DNA from: Panagrolaimus kolymaensis
Lineage: Eukaryota; Nematoda; Chromadorea; Rhabditida; Panagrolaimidae
Direction: 5' to 3'
DNA length: 64,000 nucleotides
Assembly: GCA_028622995.1 (NCBI GenBank)
Contig: JAJQJQ010000043.1
Span: forward strand, 496,001 to 560,000
In this document: piece after piece, positions 1-12,700 of the stretch
Numbering within the stretch: the stretch's first letter is position 1
Layout: each line of letters opens with the position of its first letter
Translations under genes and position numbers: made by a program
Notes under the pieces: generated by a model
Database searches by the model: none
The model's input: only the letters and a program-made list of their open reading frames with translations
Told to the model about the DNA's origin: nothing

Positions 1-1500
1 TCGTTTCTGTCTGTATGTTTGTCTGTATGTCGTTTCTGCTTTTTTTTTGTTTTGTCCCGATAGCCTAGATCAGTTTTTTACGCTGATTCCGAATATGTTG
101 GTCTCACGCTTCGGAGAGTCAAGGATCCCTATGTTTTGGTCAATTTAAATTTGCATTTCGTGAAAATTTTCTCGACACGAAAGTTTCTCTTTGCTTTTTT
201 TGAAAGCATTTTTGGAAGTGAAAAATTTGTTTTTTCTCTGATTGTCTGCATTGAAATTTTTAGGTGGATATTTAGTTGTTTTTGGGTGGATATTTGGTGA
301 CTTTTGGATGACTTTTGGGTGGCTTTTGGGTGCACATTTAGTTGTGTTTGGGCGAATGTTTAGTTGTGTTTGGTGAGATGTAAAATGGTTTTTGAGTGGA
401 CATTTAGTTGTTTTTGGTGAGATGTTTGATTGAGTTTGGTTAGATATTTGGTGGCTTTTGGGTGAATGTTTAGTTGTTTGTGTTGTAATGTATTAATCGA
501 TATTTAAATGTTTTTGGGTGGATCTTTAGCTAATTTTTGGGTGGATATTTGGTGGTTTTTGGGTCAAAACGGATTTGGTTCCGAAGAGTCCAAGTATAAT
601 TTGGCTTATGGAATGAACCCCGAAGATGTCAAGATATATCCGACTATGAGATATATGAAAAGCGTGGCCCAGAGAAACCGTCGTTAATTGGAGACGATTT
701 ATATCGTAAATTTTGAAGGTCTGCCGAAGGCAGAGCTCCAAAATTAACCATGAAAATGGAATGTTGGCCGAAGGGCCCTGTTGTTTATTGTAATTGCATT
801 GTTGTAAACATGTAAGCGTTCGGCACATTTTTTTTATAATATTTGGGTGGATATTTAGTTGTGTTTGGGTGAATGTTTAGTTGTTTTTGGTGAGATGTAA
901 GATGGTTTTCGGGTTGATATTTAATGATTTTCGGGTGATTGTTTGATTATGTTTGGTTCGATATTTGGTTGTTTTTGGGTTGAAATGTGTTTTGGGGCCT
1001 GAAGGGCCCATGTGTAATTAGACCTATGGAATGGACCTCGAAGTGGTTAAGATGTAGCCGAATATGAGAGATATGGAAATGCATGGCCCAGGAAACCGTT
1101 GATTATTGGAGAAGATTTTTTTGTAAAATTTAGGAGGTCTGCCGTAGGCAGGGCTCCAAAATTTACCATGAAAAATGGAATGTAAGCCTGTAAGGCCATG
1201 GACAATGTTGTTTATTTTAATTGTATTGTTGTAGACACGCATGGGTGTTTGAGCACTCTATTTTTTTCCAATTTTGCACCCTCTAAAAAAGCACATAATC
1301 TCCCCTTTCATAATTTTTTAGAATTCCTAAAAGCAGGTCTACTCTCTAGGGTTCTCAAAAAATACCTTAATGTGTAAAATGTCCACGTTTTGATTGTAAA
1401 AATGTAACGGTTTCGACGATTGTTTGTTTGTATGTTTAGTTTGAGGGACTTACCGAAGGTAAGGCCCCAATGTTCTTGTAATTTTAAATAAAGGAAAAAC
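1..1500. repeat. T/G-rich degenerate repeat block with two diverged copies of a ~415-bp unit
   Basis: Positions 240-560 and 840-990 are built from imperfect copies of phrases such as TTTTTGGGTGGATATTTGGT and TTTAGTTGTGTTTGGGTGA, giving a strong G/T bias on the + strand. Around them lie two alignable segments, about 560-840 and 985-1260. They share blocks such as GGTCTGCC..GGCAG, CTCCAAAA, TATGGAATG and TTGTTTATT in the same order, so the region looks like a diverged tandem repeat of about 415 bp. Each copy carries small palindromes with a CCGAAGG-like core. Minus-strand open frames here are repeat by-products and no gene is supported. Confidence 0.7.
721..777. repeat. GC hairpins CTGCCGAAGGCAG and GGCCGAAGGGCC
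   Basis: There is a perfect 5-bp stem with a GAA loop at 721-733 and a GGCC..GGCC stem with a similar loop at 766-777. Equivalent palindromes sit at 995-1009 (GGGCCTGAAGGGCCC), 1139-1151 (CTGCCGTAGGCAG) and 1450-1462 (TTACCGAAGGTAA). The stems differ while the centre stays close to CCGAAGG, so the structure rather than the sequence appears to be kept. Confidence 0.6.
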
Positions 1501-1743
1501 TTACAACTTTATTATGCATTTTAATTTCTTCTTTCTTTTCTCTCTGAAATATTTTTTCTTTCATTATTTTTATTTACTTTTATAAATCGATTTTTTAAAT
1601 TAACGACTTACAGACATATTTTTTTCAACTCTTCTTTCAGGATTTTCCGTGCATTCTTTTAACAATTTATCTACAAAAAAATATTCAAATTTTTATATTT
1701 TTTTTCCAAATTTTTTTTGGATTAAATAAAATACAAAATTCAC

Positions 1744-3999
1744 CTTTTTCTGATTCGCGTCCAATGACATAAACATGAGCATGAGCATCTTTAATTTTTT
1801 CAAATGTTATTTCAGCAATTCGAGATTTGGTGTTATAAATAAATTTATTGTTTTCTTTTAATGGGATTTCAGGATCAGGAGCTCCAAAATTTCCTCTTGA
1901 ACTTTTGAGAAGAATTTTTCTCATTAAAATAGTTGGGGATGGAAGATAGCCTTTTGGATTCCATAACTTAAAAAATGTGAAGGCTTGTGTCTCGAAGCGA
2001 GAATTAAGAATTGAGCCAAAATATAAAAAGATTTTTGTGAGGCTAAAACTTACCGGATATTCAGGCATATCAGTTTTCTGTAACATATTTCCAAAAGTTT
2101 TAATAAATATTTGTGACATAGTTTTTTGTTGTTCTGGGCCGCAATGATTTTCGATGGATAAAACAATTGGATAATCAGAAGTTTTAAATGCTGTTTCAGC
2201 GATGGCTTCACAAACTTCCTAAAAAAAACAACAAAAATTTGCATATTTTTTTTATAAAAATCAATTCTCTTGAAACTCACCTCTAATGGAATATAATTGA
2301 TTTTTTGTAATGCAATTGGACCATGAGTAATTACCGGTCCAGTGGCGGATTCCCAAACATCCAATTCGATGCATCGACAACCAGAAAGTAAAATTTGTCG
2401 ATACATTTCTGTATTTGTTTCGCATTCTTTTACATCGTGAATAGTTTTGGCAAGAATTATTTGATTTCCTTTAAAACTATTTTACTTTTTCGTAAAACCC
2501 AAAAAATTTTACCAATGAGATAACTATTATGAGAACTATTAACATAATAATGAGAAATGGGTCTTCCCATGGTAGAAATTTTTAATTGCAATTCTGTGGA
2601 ATCTAAATCAGAATTTAAATCACAAAGTAAATATTTTGAAAATCCTTCAAATGAAAGCAAATTTGTTTCTTCACCCTCTAAACGATGGATGAGCTTTAAA
2701 GATTGATCTTTAGTTTTAAGGGGATATGATTCCTGAAATTTATAAAATTATAAAGTTAAAAAACGGAGTCATAGAGAGCCAAAAAAATTTACTTCATTGA
2801 GTCTGGAATCCCTTTGTTTATTATTTAAAAATGCTTGAAATTCAGATGCCGTCATTCCTTCTTCCATCATAGCCCTAAAAAATCATAAATGCCATCAATT
2901 TTGTCCTCAAAAAAATGAATTACTAACAGTTGTCCAAAAAGTGCTTTCAATTCTGGCCTTTGAATCAATGAAAAATAAAATTTCAAAGCTTTTGTGTCCG
3001 AAATGGATTTTTTTGAAGAATTCAAACTTTCAAATTTAGATAAAAATATTTTTTTTATTTCAGTATCTTTGAATATTGTTTGTTTGTAAGCACTGAAAAT
3101 TTAAAGCAAATTTATTGGTATATCAAATTTTTTGAAAATCGATTACTTTAGCGGTTTTTGAAATTCATTTCTCAAATTTATTTTCGGTGCAATTATTTTT
3201 TTAATATAAAATATTTGATTGTGATATAATTTTTTTTGTTTATAAATCCATGAAAATATAAAATTTGTCCATTCTTTTATTACTTCCTGAAATGATAAAT
3301 TTTTTGCTTTAACGTATCCCAAAAAAAATTTTTTTTAGCTGGACTCACCAAATTTTTATGTAAAAAATTAAAAAATTCAAAATGTGTATAATCTTTATTT
3401 GCAACCAATTGCATTGAACGGATAAAACTTTGATCATCATCATTATCCGCTTCTTGAAGCTAAAATTAGAGAAGAAAAAATAAAATAAACAATAAATGCT
3501 TATCTATCAGAAAAAGTCATAAAAAAATATTTAGGTGTTTCAACAACTTCCGTATTTTTTTTTATGACGACGTAAAATAAAAAAGTAAAAATAAACAAAC
3601 ACTACCTTTTTTGTAGTCGTCCTTGAAGGGGTGGTGGTTATTCGAGCATCAGTTAATTCATCAAAATAAAGGTAATAAAGTTTTTCAGGCTAAAATATGT
3701 AAGGAATAATAAAATTGGATTCATCAAAATAAAAAGCCATGGAAAAATAACAGAAAAAAAAGATACCTACTTTTCGCTCCAATTCCCATGAAATAATAAA
3801 TCCATCTAAATCCATTTTAACTAAAGCTTCAAATGTTTTTTTTAATCTTTCCTAAAATTATATACGTTTGAAAATTTTTTCCAGAGAAAGTGAAATAGCT
3901 TACATTGTAAAATAAAAATATTTCACCATCAATAAATTTATTTTCAATTGTTAAACTTCTTCGTTTATGAAAAAATCTACAATCAAATGTGTTGTCCAT
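1744..3999 (-). CDS. phosphoinositide phospholipase C, beta-like; PH, EF and X-box part only
   Basis: This enzyme family hydrolyses PIP2 to IP3 and diacylglycerol at the plasma membrane. About eleven exons join from ATG at 3999. The order is a PH-like segment ([17 protein letters not shown]), an EF-hand region with [20 protein letters not shown], and the X box with [18 protein letters not shown] (first catalytic His), [16 protein letters not shown] and [11 protein letters not shown]. The QRDxRLNE signature points to the beta class, although isozyme assignment is uncertain. The frame stays open to a stop at 1685, but AAG|GTGAAT at 1738-1747 (minus) is a good donor. No Y box, C2 or C-terminal domain is seen to the left, where only repeats lie. 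Either the remaining exons are outside the window beyond the repeat block, or the gene is truncated. Confidence 0.8.
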
Positions 4000-5580
4000 T
4001 TTGGGCCTCGTGCAATGAGTAGCTTTTATGGAATATAATTTTTTGCTAAATAAATTTTTGATAATATTTAAATTTAATTTTTAGCTGATTAAACGCTTTA
4101 GCAAAATAAAATAAAATTATACGTCAAGCATCAATTAACTTTTATTTCGATTCAAAAAAATAAAAGCCAAAAAGCTATTTTTTATTTTTTCAATAAAATA
4201 CAAATTTTCAAATCCATCAAAAACAATACTTCAAATATTTATTGAAAAAAAAAAGATGGAAAAAACTTTAGAAAAGAAAGAGGGTGGAAAAGTTCCGGAA
4301 AGTTAACAACAACACACTTTTCCAAAGTGGGAAAGCGTTAAAAAAAGCTAAAAAAAATTTGTTGATAAGGAAAAGGTTGCCGCCTTAATGTGAGAGAATT
4401 TTTGAGAAAAAATCAGTATTTAAAAAAAAACAAGAAAAAATGTGGGTAAAAATTGATTTAAATTAAATAAATTTTTCAATAACAAAAAAATGATTTTCAT
4501 TTTTTTATATATATTTTTGAAATTTTGCAATGTTCGACAATATTTACATTTTTTTAAACGTTTCGTCAACTCTCCTTTCTTTTCTTCCATTTAAAAAAAT
4601 CTGATTTTTGAATTTTTTAATTATTATTCTCTTTTTGAAATTTACTAAGTTTTTTTCTATGTAAAAATGGCGTAAAAATATTAATCTTTTTTATTTGTAA
4701 AAATACCATCAACAAAGAAACAGGAAAAAAAACATAACAAAATATTCAAAACAAAGTTTTTTCTGTAAAGAAAAAAGGCTTCCAAAAAATACTTTCAAAC
4801 TAGATCAACTGACTCCGTTTGTCTGGAAAAAAACCTTTATCGTTTTATATTTTCTATTTTAACAAATCGCAAAAAAATAATGGCGTAAAGGTGCGACCAA
4901 AACATAAAAATTTTGTGTAAAAAAAGGTTTCAAAAAATATAAAATTTATTGATTTTTTTTTTGCGAAAAAAACACAATAAAACAAAGAAAGAAACGTTGG
5001 AAATGGCTGGGCACGTAAAGTTTAATGTTATTGGACTTTATTTGTTAGTTAAAGAAAAGGGCATAAGAAAATGAAAAGATTTCACAATGTGATCTTTCGA
5101 AAAAAACGAAAAAGAAAGAGAAGATCATCTGTGTAAAAAAAATCGACGGGAGGATGTTGTTATGTACATTCTAAAAAATGTGGATAAGCACACAATCGAA
5201 CTATGTTTTCTTCTTCTTTTTTTTGAATATTTTGTTCTTTTTTTAATTTTCTCTTTTGCGATTTGAAATGAGGATACATTTTTTAAAGGGAAAATCATAT
5301 AAATTTGTAAAATTTTACTGAAGCAAACAGAAGACAGACATTTATTTTTGTCTTTTCTTACAATCTCAATCTCGTCTTGTTCAAAAATGCAAAATACATT
5401 TAAATTCTTTTATCGGTTTCTTAACATTTCATTTATTTTTTTTACAAAAATTATAAAATTCGGGTTTTCTCATTTTTTTATAAAAATTTTTACTGGAAAT
5501 TTATTTTTGCTTAAATGTCTTCAAATTAACCCGTTTATTTTTATTTATCCCTTCCTTTAACAATTTTTTTTCTTTAATTT
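4000..5580. other. gene-free AT-rich intergenic region
   Basis: A/T-run-rich DNA between the PLC start and the end of the four-TM gene. No open frame with family resemblance, RNA gene or repeat was recognised. It presumably holds the PLC 5' region. Confidence 0.6.
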
Positions 5581-6786
5581 TTAAAATGGTAAACAACACG
5601 AACACAGGGTATATCTTTGATTCCAATCCCGTTTCAAAGCATTATACATAATTTGAGAAGTAATAAATCCACAAATAACTCCAATGAGAGCTGTGACATT
5701 TGCGGCAATGAGAAGATAATATGATAATCCCAAAACTCCGCCACTTTTGCTATTCATTTCAATTGGAAACATAACTATTACAGCTAAAAATTGACTAAAA
5801 ACATAACATGAAATTACTGCACTTCGTCGCATCGCCAAATAACATTGGGTTGGTCGATTGCAAGCGACACCAAAAAAAGAAAAATTTAAAAATGCAATCA
5901 CATCTGCAACCAAAGCCCAACAAATGGCAATAAAAAACCATTGGGATTTGAAGTTTCCAGAAATATATGGGTCACAATCAAGTAAACCAATATAATTCTT
6001 ATTGTAGCCATAAGTATTTGGTTTAAGCCATTCTGAAACAAATAAAATTTAATTTTAGATTTTAAACTGGGTCATAAATAATTTTAATGATTTTTTTTTG
6101 TCTTTAACGGAAATCTAAATAAAAATAAAAATTTTAAAGATTAAACTGCAGGAGAAAAAGAATATTTTATTTGGAAAAAAATAAGTTCGTAAAAACTTAT
6201 TAGAGTTTTAACAAATTATTCAAAAACTGTAACAAATCTTTTATTGGCAGCTAAAACTTTAATTAACAGCAGTTAAGAGCCTCTAAAAAAGGTTTATAAA
6301 AAAGGAATATTTTTATTAAAACTGCATAAAAGCGTATTTGGTGGTTTAAAATTCAAAACAAAACCAAAAAAATAATACAATAAAAAACTGTTTAATGATA
6401 ACGGCTTTTAGTTTTGAAAAAATTATGTAAAAAAACTGTTCAGCTTTTCTTAACTTGAAAAAACTTTTATGTAAAACTGCAATATTCAGATTTTTTTGGA
6501 AATATAAAGTTTATTTTATGAATTATTTATTTTTGTTCTTTAGTGGACTTTTTTATATTAGTAAAATTCAAAACTGAAGCATAAAATTTTGATAATAAAA
6601 AGCTTATACAAAAAAAAAATCGAAAAAACTGGGTTGAGGAATTCCAAGTTTAATTATAGCTTGGTCATTTTTTGTCTTTCAAAAAAAATACTTACGTGGC
6701 AATACCAATGACATGATGGTCAAACATACGGAAGTTAACATGGAAATAAAATATAAAATTTTACCAAGTCCACAACATGGCGCCAT
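5581..6786 (-). CDS. four-transmembrane protein, Clc-like/claudin-like
   Basis: Two exons (6696-6786 and 5581-6032) join in phase to 180 aa. The first exon gives MAPCCGLGKILYF with a hydrophobic segment (TM1). The second has an extracellular stretch with WLKPNTYGYNK and a GLLDCDP segment, then three more hydrophobic segments (FFIAICWALVADVIAFLNF; VISCYVFSQFLAVIVMF; YYLLIAANVTALIGVICGFI) and a short Cys-rich tail (CSCCLPF). The topology and size fit nematode tetraspan families such as Clc-like or claudin-like proteins. The exact family is an inference and the function is unknown. The single intron of about 660 bp holds many copies of the AAACTG motif on the strand opposite to the gene. Confidence 0.75.
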
Positions 6787-7747
6787 GATTTAAGTTATTC
6801 TTTCTTTTTTTGAAAACTGGAAAGAAGGAAAGAGGAAATTCACATAACAAAATCAAATCAAAAAAATCAATGAAAAAAAAAAAAGAATATTGTTATCACA
6901 AAAAAACAGAAATTTTTTTTTTATATTTGCTTAAAAAGGAGCAGAGTTATCAAGGATTAAAGTGATAAAACGAAGAAGAAATATAAAAAGAGAGAAAGAA
7001 AGAATGACAAAGGATCGTCGTCATTGCTAAGTGAGTGATGTGATAAATTTTTGTTGGAATGTTGTTTGACTGAATACAAGACAAGGAGGTAAAATGGTAA
7101 ATAACTGATTGATGACATCACTTTTAAACTTTTTCTTTTTATTTATTAGAAATAAAACTCTTTTCTCCAACAAAATTATTTTATTTTCTTTTTTTAAACT
7201 GCGAATTTTTTTTGGGTTTCGTTTTGGAGACAATACACTTGATCATGCTTTTTTATTTTATAGAGAAAACTGCAGCGATGATTTTTTGCGGAAATTGTAA
7301 TTTTTAAATATTTATTTATTAAACTGTCCATTTTGGTAAAATGATATGAGAGAGAAGAAGAAAACACAACATAATCTTTTTTTTTTCAAATGGTTTATAA
7401 ACTGATATCCTTGACTTATCATTTCATTATTTATTTAAAGAAAAAGCATTTCATTATTACAAAATTTTCTTTTACAAAATCAAAAAATTAAATTCAAAAA
7501 AGTAAACTGCAGTATAAATTAATCAATGGGAGACATACCAAAACAAGCAAAAATTATTTTTTTACACGTAAAAAAACATAAACACAAAATCCATATAAAT
7601 AAATAAATAAAATACAAAAAAAATCACAAAGTTGGGTGGGTAATCATCGGTAAATTAAAAATAAAAGAAAGAGAAAAACTGAGATCATCAAAATCATGAT
7701 TCATAAATTCTTACTAAAAAAACTGTATTTTTCCACACAAAAAAAAA
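6787..7747. other. intergenic region with AAACTG motifs
   Basis: No gene was recognised between the four-TM and Ser/Asn-rich genes. Motif copies lie near 6815, 7195, 7268, 7320, 7398, 7505, 7676 and 7720. Confidence 0.5.
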
Positions 7748-9761
7748 TTATTGAGCATTTTTGATTGTTTCTTTAAACTTTTGTAAATCAAATTGTGCTC
7801 TTCCAAATGGACGTTGACAACATTTTCGTTCAGGTGAACATCCATCCAACGATGGAAGTTTAGTCGAAAAAACTCGGGTCAAAGTTGATGAGGATGGAAT
7901 TCGAGAAATTGAATTAGAATTTTGTGGAGGCGAAATATTGTTGCTGTTGCTGCTATTATTATTATTATTGTTGTTATTGTTGGATGATGATAATTTATTA
8001 TTATTACTGTATGATCGAGGAAATAGTCCCGATATCGCCCCATTAATTGTATATTCTGCAATATCCGAATCAATGCTACATGACCGTTCTCGAGTTTTAT
8101 GTTGTTGATTGGTTGGAATAAAAGATCGAGTGCCAATGGTATATGTTTGATTCATGGGTCGATTGTTTTGGTCAGCCAATCGATTTCGAACAAGTGGGGT
8201 GTAGCTGAAAACAAAATAAAATAAGAATAAGAAACTGAGGAGCCTTTTTTGCTTTTTTTTAAACAATTATGAAAACTGTGACGGTGAATTATTTGGTTTT
8301 TTGCAAATGAACTAACAAGAATTATTTTATCATAAACTGTATTTGCTCATAATTTAAAGGGACAACTTTAATTTTTTTTATAAACTGTCGGTTCATAAGA
8401 GCCATTTTCGCCTTTTAAACCAAAGAATTTATTTATTTAACTAAAAAAAACTGTGTACTATTTTGTATTTTTTATAATTATTAACTGCCAAACATTAGTT
8501 CTTCGTGTTTCCAAAAAAGATCTAACATAAAAAAATTTTATCGAGGAACTAAATTTACTTTTGTTTTTTTAAACTGAGTATCCACAAATGGAGCTATTAT
8601 TAAAATTTTAGCTTTTTTTTTCAAACATCCAATGTTTTCTACTTTTTGTATTTACTACTTTTAATACTAATAATTAATTTTTTGAGAGGGGGCGAGAATA
8701 AAAAACTGAGTGCGTACTATATTTTGGTTAGTAAAATAAAACTTTGCTTTTTTCGTGAGCGCGGAAAAAAGCATTAAAAAGTAAACAATAAAAGCAATCA
8801 AAGCAGGAAGGCTTTTTTTGCTTTTAACACGCAAGCTTTATATGTAGGCATAAACTGCAATTTTTGTATCCCCGAGGGTTTTTTAGTTTCATGGATGATT
8901 AAAAAGAAAAAAAGAAAAGCAGAAAAATAAAAACTGTAAACTCAGAAAAAAATTAAAAAAACTGTATGGCATCGAGTTCGTGCATACGAGCATTAAATAC
9001 TAAAACCAAACTTTTAAAAGAACTTTTTCAACATTATTTTTAATAAATTTCTTTTTCATCTTTTGCTTTTTAAGGTCAATTGATGTCATTTACTTTTTGG
9101 GTGCAAGCGAAATTTACAGTATTAAAAAATTTGGTGAATATTTTAATTAAACTGTCTTCATGTAATGCGGCATATTTTTAGGCGATATTAAAATAAACTG
9201 TAATTAAAAGGGGGATGATGTCAAGGCAAGCGCTTCTATTAGAACAATTAGTATTAGAGCTAAAAAAAAAACTAAGAATTAGGGAGCTATTGGCTATAAA
9301 GTTTTAAAATTTTTAATGCTCATTAATATTACAAAAAAAGGCGTACAATATTTAAAAACTCTTTTAGAAAAAACGAATAAAGCGAAAGAAAAAAATAAAA
9401 TTTCATAAAATAAAACTGTAATTTTCAGAAACACGAGCGCTCTAAATTAAACTGGAGCTTCCCATTTTTATTGGAAAACAATTATTATTTATTTTTAATT
9501 AATTAAAAAAAACTGTTTTCTCTTTTATAAATTTCTAATGCTATTTTTTAAACTGCAGGAAGATACGAGCGGGCCAATTATCTCTCAGACAAACAAACTT
9601 TTGTTTTAGTTAAACTGAATATGATTGAAGAAAGATATGTTTGCTTACCTTTTAGCTTCAATAACTTCAATGGATTTTGAAGATGACGATGATGAGGATG
9701 AAGTTGATGAAGATGATAATTTTGGTAGCTCCCGTGATAATTGACTAGATACGCTTACCAT
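7748..9761 (-). CDS. Ser/Asn-rich low-complexity protein, unknown function
   Basis: Two exons (9649-9761 and 7748-8204) join in phase to 189 aa. The N-terminus MVSVSSQLSRELPKL is followed by a poly-Ser tract. The second exon has SYTPLVRNRLADQNN, a region with RERSCSIDSDIAEYTINGAI, a long Asn/Ser run encoded by AAT/AAC repeats, and a more ordered C-terminus (SPERKCCQRPFGRAQFDLQ). No domain was recognised and the protein is probably largely disordered. The proposed ATG is directly followed by GTAAGC, itself donor-like, so the true start could be a different exon. The 1.4-kb intron is dense in AAACTG motifs. Confidence 0.55.
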
Positions 9762-12700
9762 AATAAAATTAAAATACACAAAAAAACTGCGGTTTACGAA
9801 TGTCGACTGGAATGAAGAAAAAAAAATAAACACTGCAACTGAAATTTAAAAAACCCTTTATTTTTGGCAAAAAATAAAATGAAAATTTGTTGTCTCAAAT
9901 ACATCTGTCAACAACTAACACAAAAAATAAAAATCACGAGTTTTTGCGCGTCTTAATTAAATTTAAAATTAATGCAAAATAATAATCAGAGTTCACGAAG
10001 AAAACATTTTGTTTTTGGCACTTTCCAAATTTTGGGCATTGGAAAATTTAGGCGAGCAGCAGATAAGTAAGTTGTTGTCATTTTTTCGATGGGGAGAAAA
10101 GGAGAAAAAAATAAAAGCAGCTTTAACTTAATTTTAAGAAAATGACATTATTTTTTTTGTGAAAAGGATTTTTTTTTTAGCAAGAAAACAGGTGATAATT
10201 AAATATTCTGAGGTCTTTGTCTTTCAAGAAATAAAAAAATATATGGTGCCATGTTAAGATTTGAAAAAAAAAGATGGTTTTTAAACTGCAAGACGTGAAT
10301 TAAGATGATAAATAAACTGGATCCGAAGATTCGTTGGGGCGGTGCAAAAAAATCATCTCATAAAATTATTTAGAATTTCATTTTTTTTCTGTTTAAAAAC
10401 TGTTCGAGGGAAATTTGTTATGAAATTCACAAGAGGGTTTTTAAAACTGAGGCTTATGATCGATAATTTGGTCGTGAAAATAAAATATAATAAAAGATAG
10501 AGAGAAAAACTGATCGCTTATTGTCGTCGTCGTGTAATCACTTTAAAAAAAATGCTTAAGACTGGGAAAAATTATTTAATTAATTACTTTTTGAAAACTG
10601 TTGAGAAAGAAGCAAAACGGCATTTTTTTAGCGCAAAAACCCTTGGTGAAATTTTATACATGAATCATCCATGTTTTGAATTCTTATATTTTTTATTTAT
10701 TTAAATAACTGCATTTTCAATCAGTCATCCATTCTCTCAATAAAATAAAGAAGTTTATGGGAAAAATTTTAAAACTGGAAAGGGAATTGACAGATGGCGT
10801 TTAAAACTTATTCTTAGAAATATTAAAAAAATCCAAAACATTTAAATAAATAAAAAACTGGCATCAAGATAAAATTGAAAATGAAAGAAAAAAAAATTTC
10901 TTCTCGAAGCCACTGCCTTTTCTTTAAATACATAGAGTGAAAGAAAAAATTAAAAGAAACCTTTCAAGTAAGCTTCAAATTAACGAATATAAAAAGAAAT
11001 GGCACGCACAAATAATGGAGGCAATGAACGACAATATCGATAAAATTGAAAGGTTTCATTCAATGTATGGAATTATATGTATGTATGGGACAGCAACGAC
11101 AAAAAAAAAATTATGGTACATAGAATGGGAAAGAAAAAAGGAAAATTAAAGGTTTCTTAAAGTTTTTTTTCAAAAAATAAGAAAGGAATAAGAAAGAGAA
11201 AACTGTTTTAGAAAAAAAAAAGCGAAGCTGAACTTTGATTTCATTGGAGAAGTTAAACTGTTTAATTGAATATTGGTTTTCATAGAAAAGCTTTTATATC
11301 CGAAAAAAAATAGCCAGAAAATTAATCCATATATATTTTTAAACTGAATTACCCATTAAAATTGGGCGAAAGAAAAAAAAAATTTAAACTGTAATTAATA
11401 TGAAAAAATGGTTTGGTTTTAACCTGTGCCTAAAAAATTATCTTGGGAATATCACAGATTCATAGCTTTTTTTAAAGTGGACAATCATTTATAACAATAA
11501 CAAAAAAAACTGAGATGTCTCAGACGAAATTTGACGCCCAAAGTAATTTATGTATTTTTAAATTAAAATAAGAATAAAAAACTGTGTTCAATCGAAATCA
11601 AATATTTTAACAAACTGTCTTCTCATTTTTTTATTTACATTAAATTTTTAAAGCATTTTTTTCAAAAAGATAAAAACAAAAATTTCTCCTTTTTTCTCTC
11701 AAAAGCTTACGGTACGGTGGCTATTCACATTTTCCATAAACTCTCCCTCAATTTCTCCAAAACCATCTGTAACTGGAAAGAAACTTAATTTAATGAAAAA
11801 AATTTGCTTGCCGCTATGGACCAAGTAAATAACTGATCATAACAGGCAACAAATTTTTTTTTCTTTTTCCCTCATTTTTTTAAAGGCTCCAATTTTTTTC
11901 TTTTTTTCAAGTTATTAATTTTCTAACTTGAAATGAAAAAAAAAGAACCCAACCTTAATTTTCCTACGCATTGACGTTTACACTTTTTTTTTACTCATAC
12001 CTCCACACACACCTCAACCAACAACTACAACCATAGCAACGAAAGAAAAAAAAATACGAAAAAAAGTATAACAACAAATTATAATACAAAAAAAATATAG
12101 AAAAAACGAGAAAGGTTGAAAGAAAGAAAAAAAATGAAAAGGTTGGTTAAAATGAAAGGGAAGGGCTGATTGTAGGAAACTATTCGAAGAAAACATACAT
12201 TTAAAACTGGTAAATGCAAAATAAAAAAAAGAAGAAAAAAATTCCGAAAATTAAAAAAAAACTGGTTTCGAAAATTTTAGATGGGTATACCGAAAACAGA
12301 AAATTTTTTGAGGCTGTATTTGAAAAGCTTACAATATTTAAAAAAACTAAAAATTTGTTGGAAAAAATAAAATAAGAATGTAAAGTTGTTTTATAAAAGG
12401 AGACTTTTTTTTTGCTCAAAAGGAATTTAAAAAACTGGAAAAACATTTTATTTGTGGAAGATAAATTTAAAAAACTATCAGATGTGTGCTTTTAACTTTT
12501 ATTACGGTTTCTACAAACTGTGTCTTATTGTAATTTTAGGTTTTTGATTAGAAACTGATCAATTGTTTTATGTTTGGAAAAGATTTAAAAAAACTGTATT
12601 TTGAATTATTTGTTGAACAGCCTTTTGGAATATTCGTGCAAAGAAGGTAGTTTTCTAAATTTAAAAAAAAACTGACGTTGAAAAGAGACTAATTTAATAA

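Noticed and set aside
129..1242. Minus-strand open frames of 68-100 codons
   Set aside because: They run through the T/G-rich repeat; the composition explains the open frames and no domain or splice logic supports them.
7027..7300. Overlapping open frames on both strands
   Set aside because: Low-complexity Phe/Lys translations in A/T-rich DNA without splice partners.
10937..11149. 70-codon + strand frame (KEKIKRNLSSKLQINEY)
   Set aside because: Purine-rich DNA; no similarity, no acceptor or poly-A context.
12014..12446. Phe-rich minus-strand frames
   Set aside because: Reverse complement of A-rich runs in the AAACTG block.
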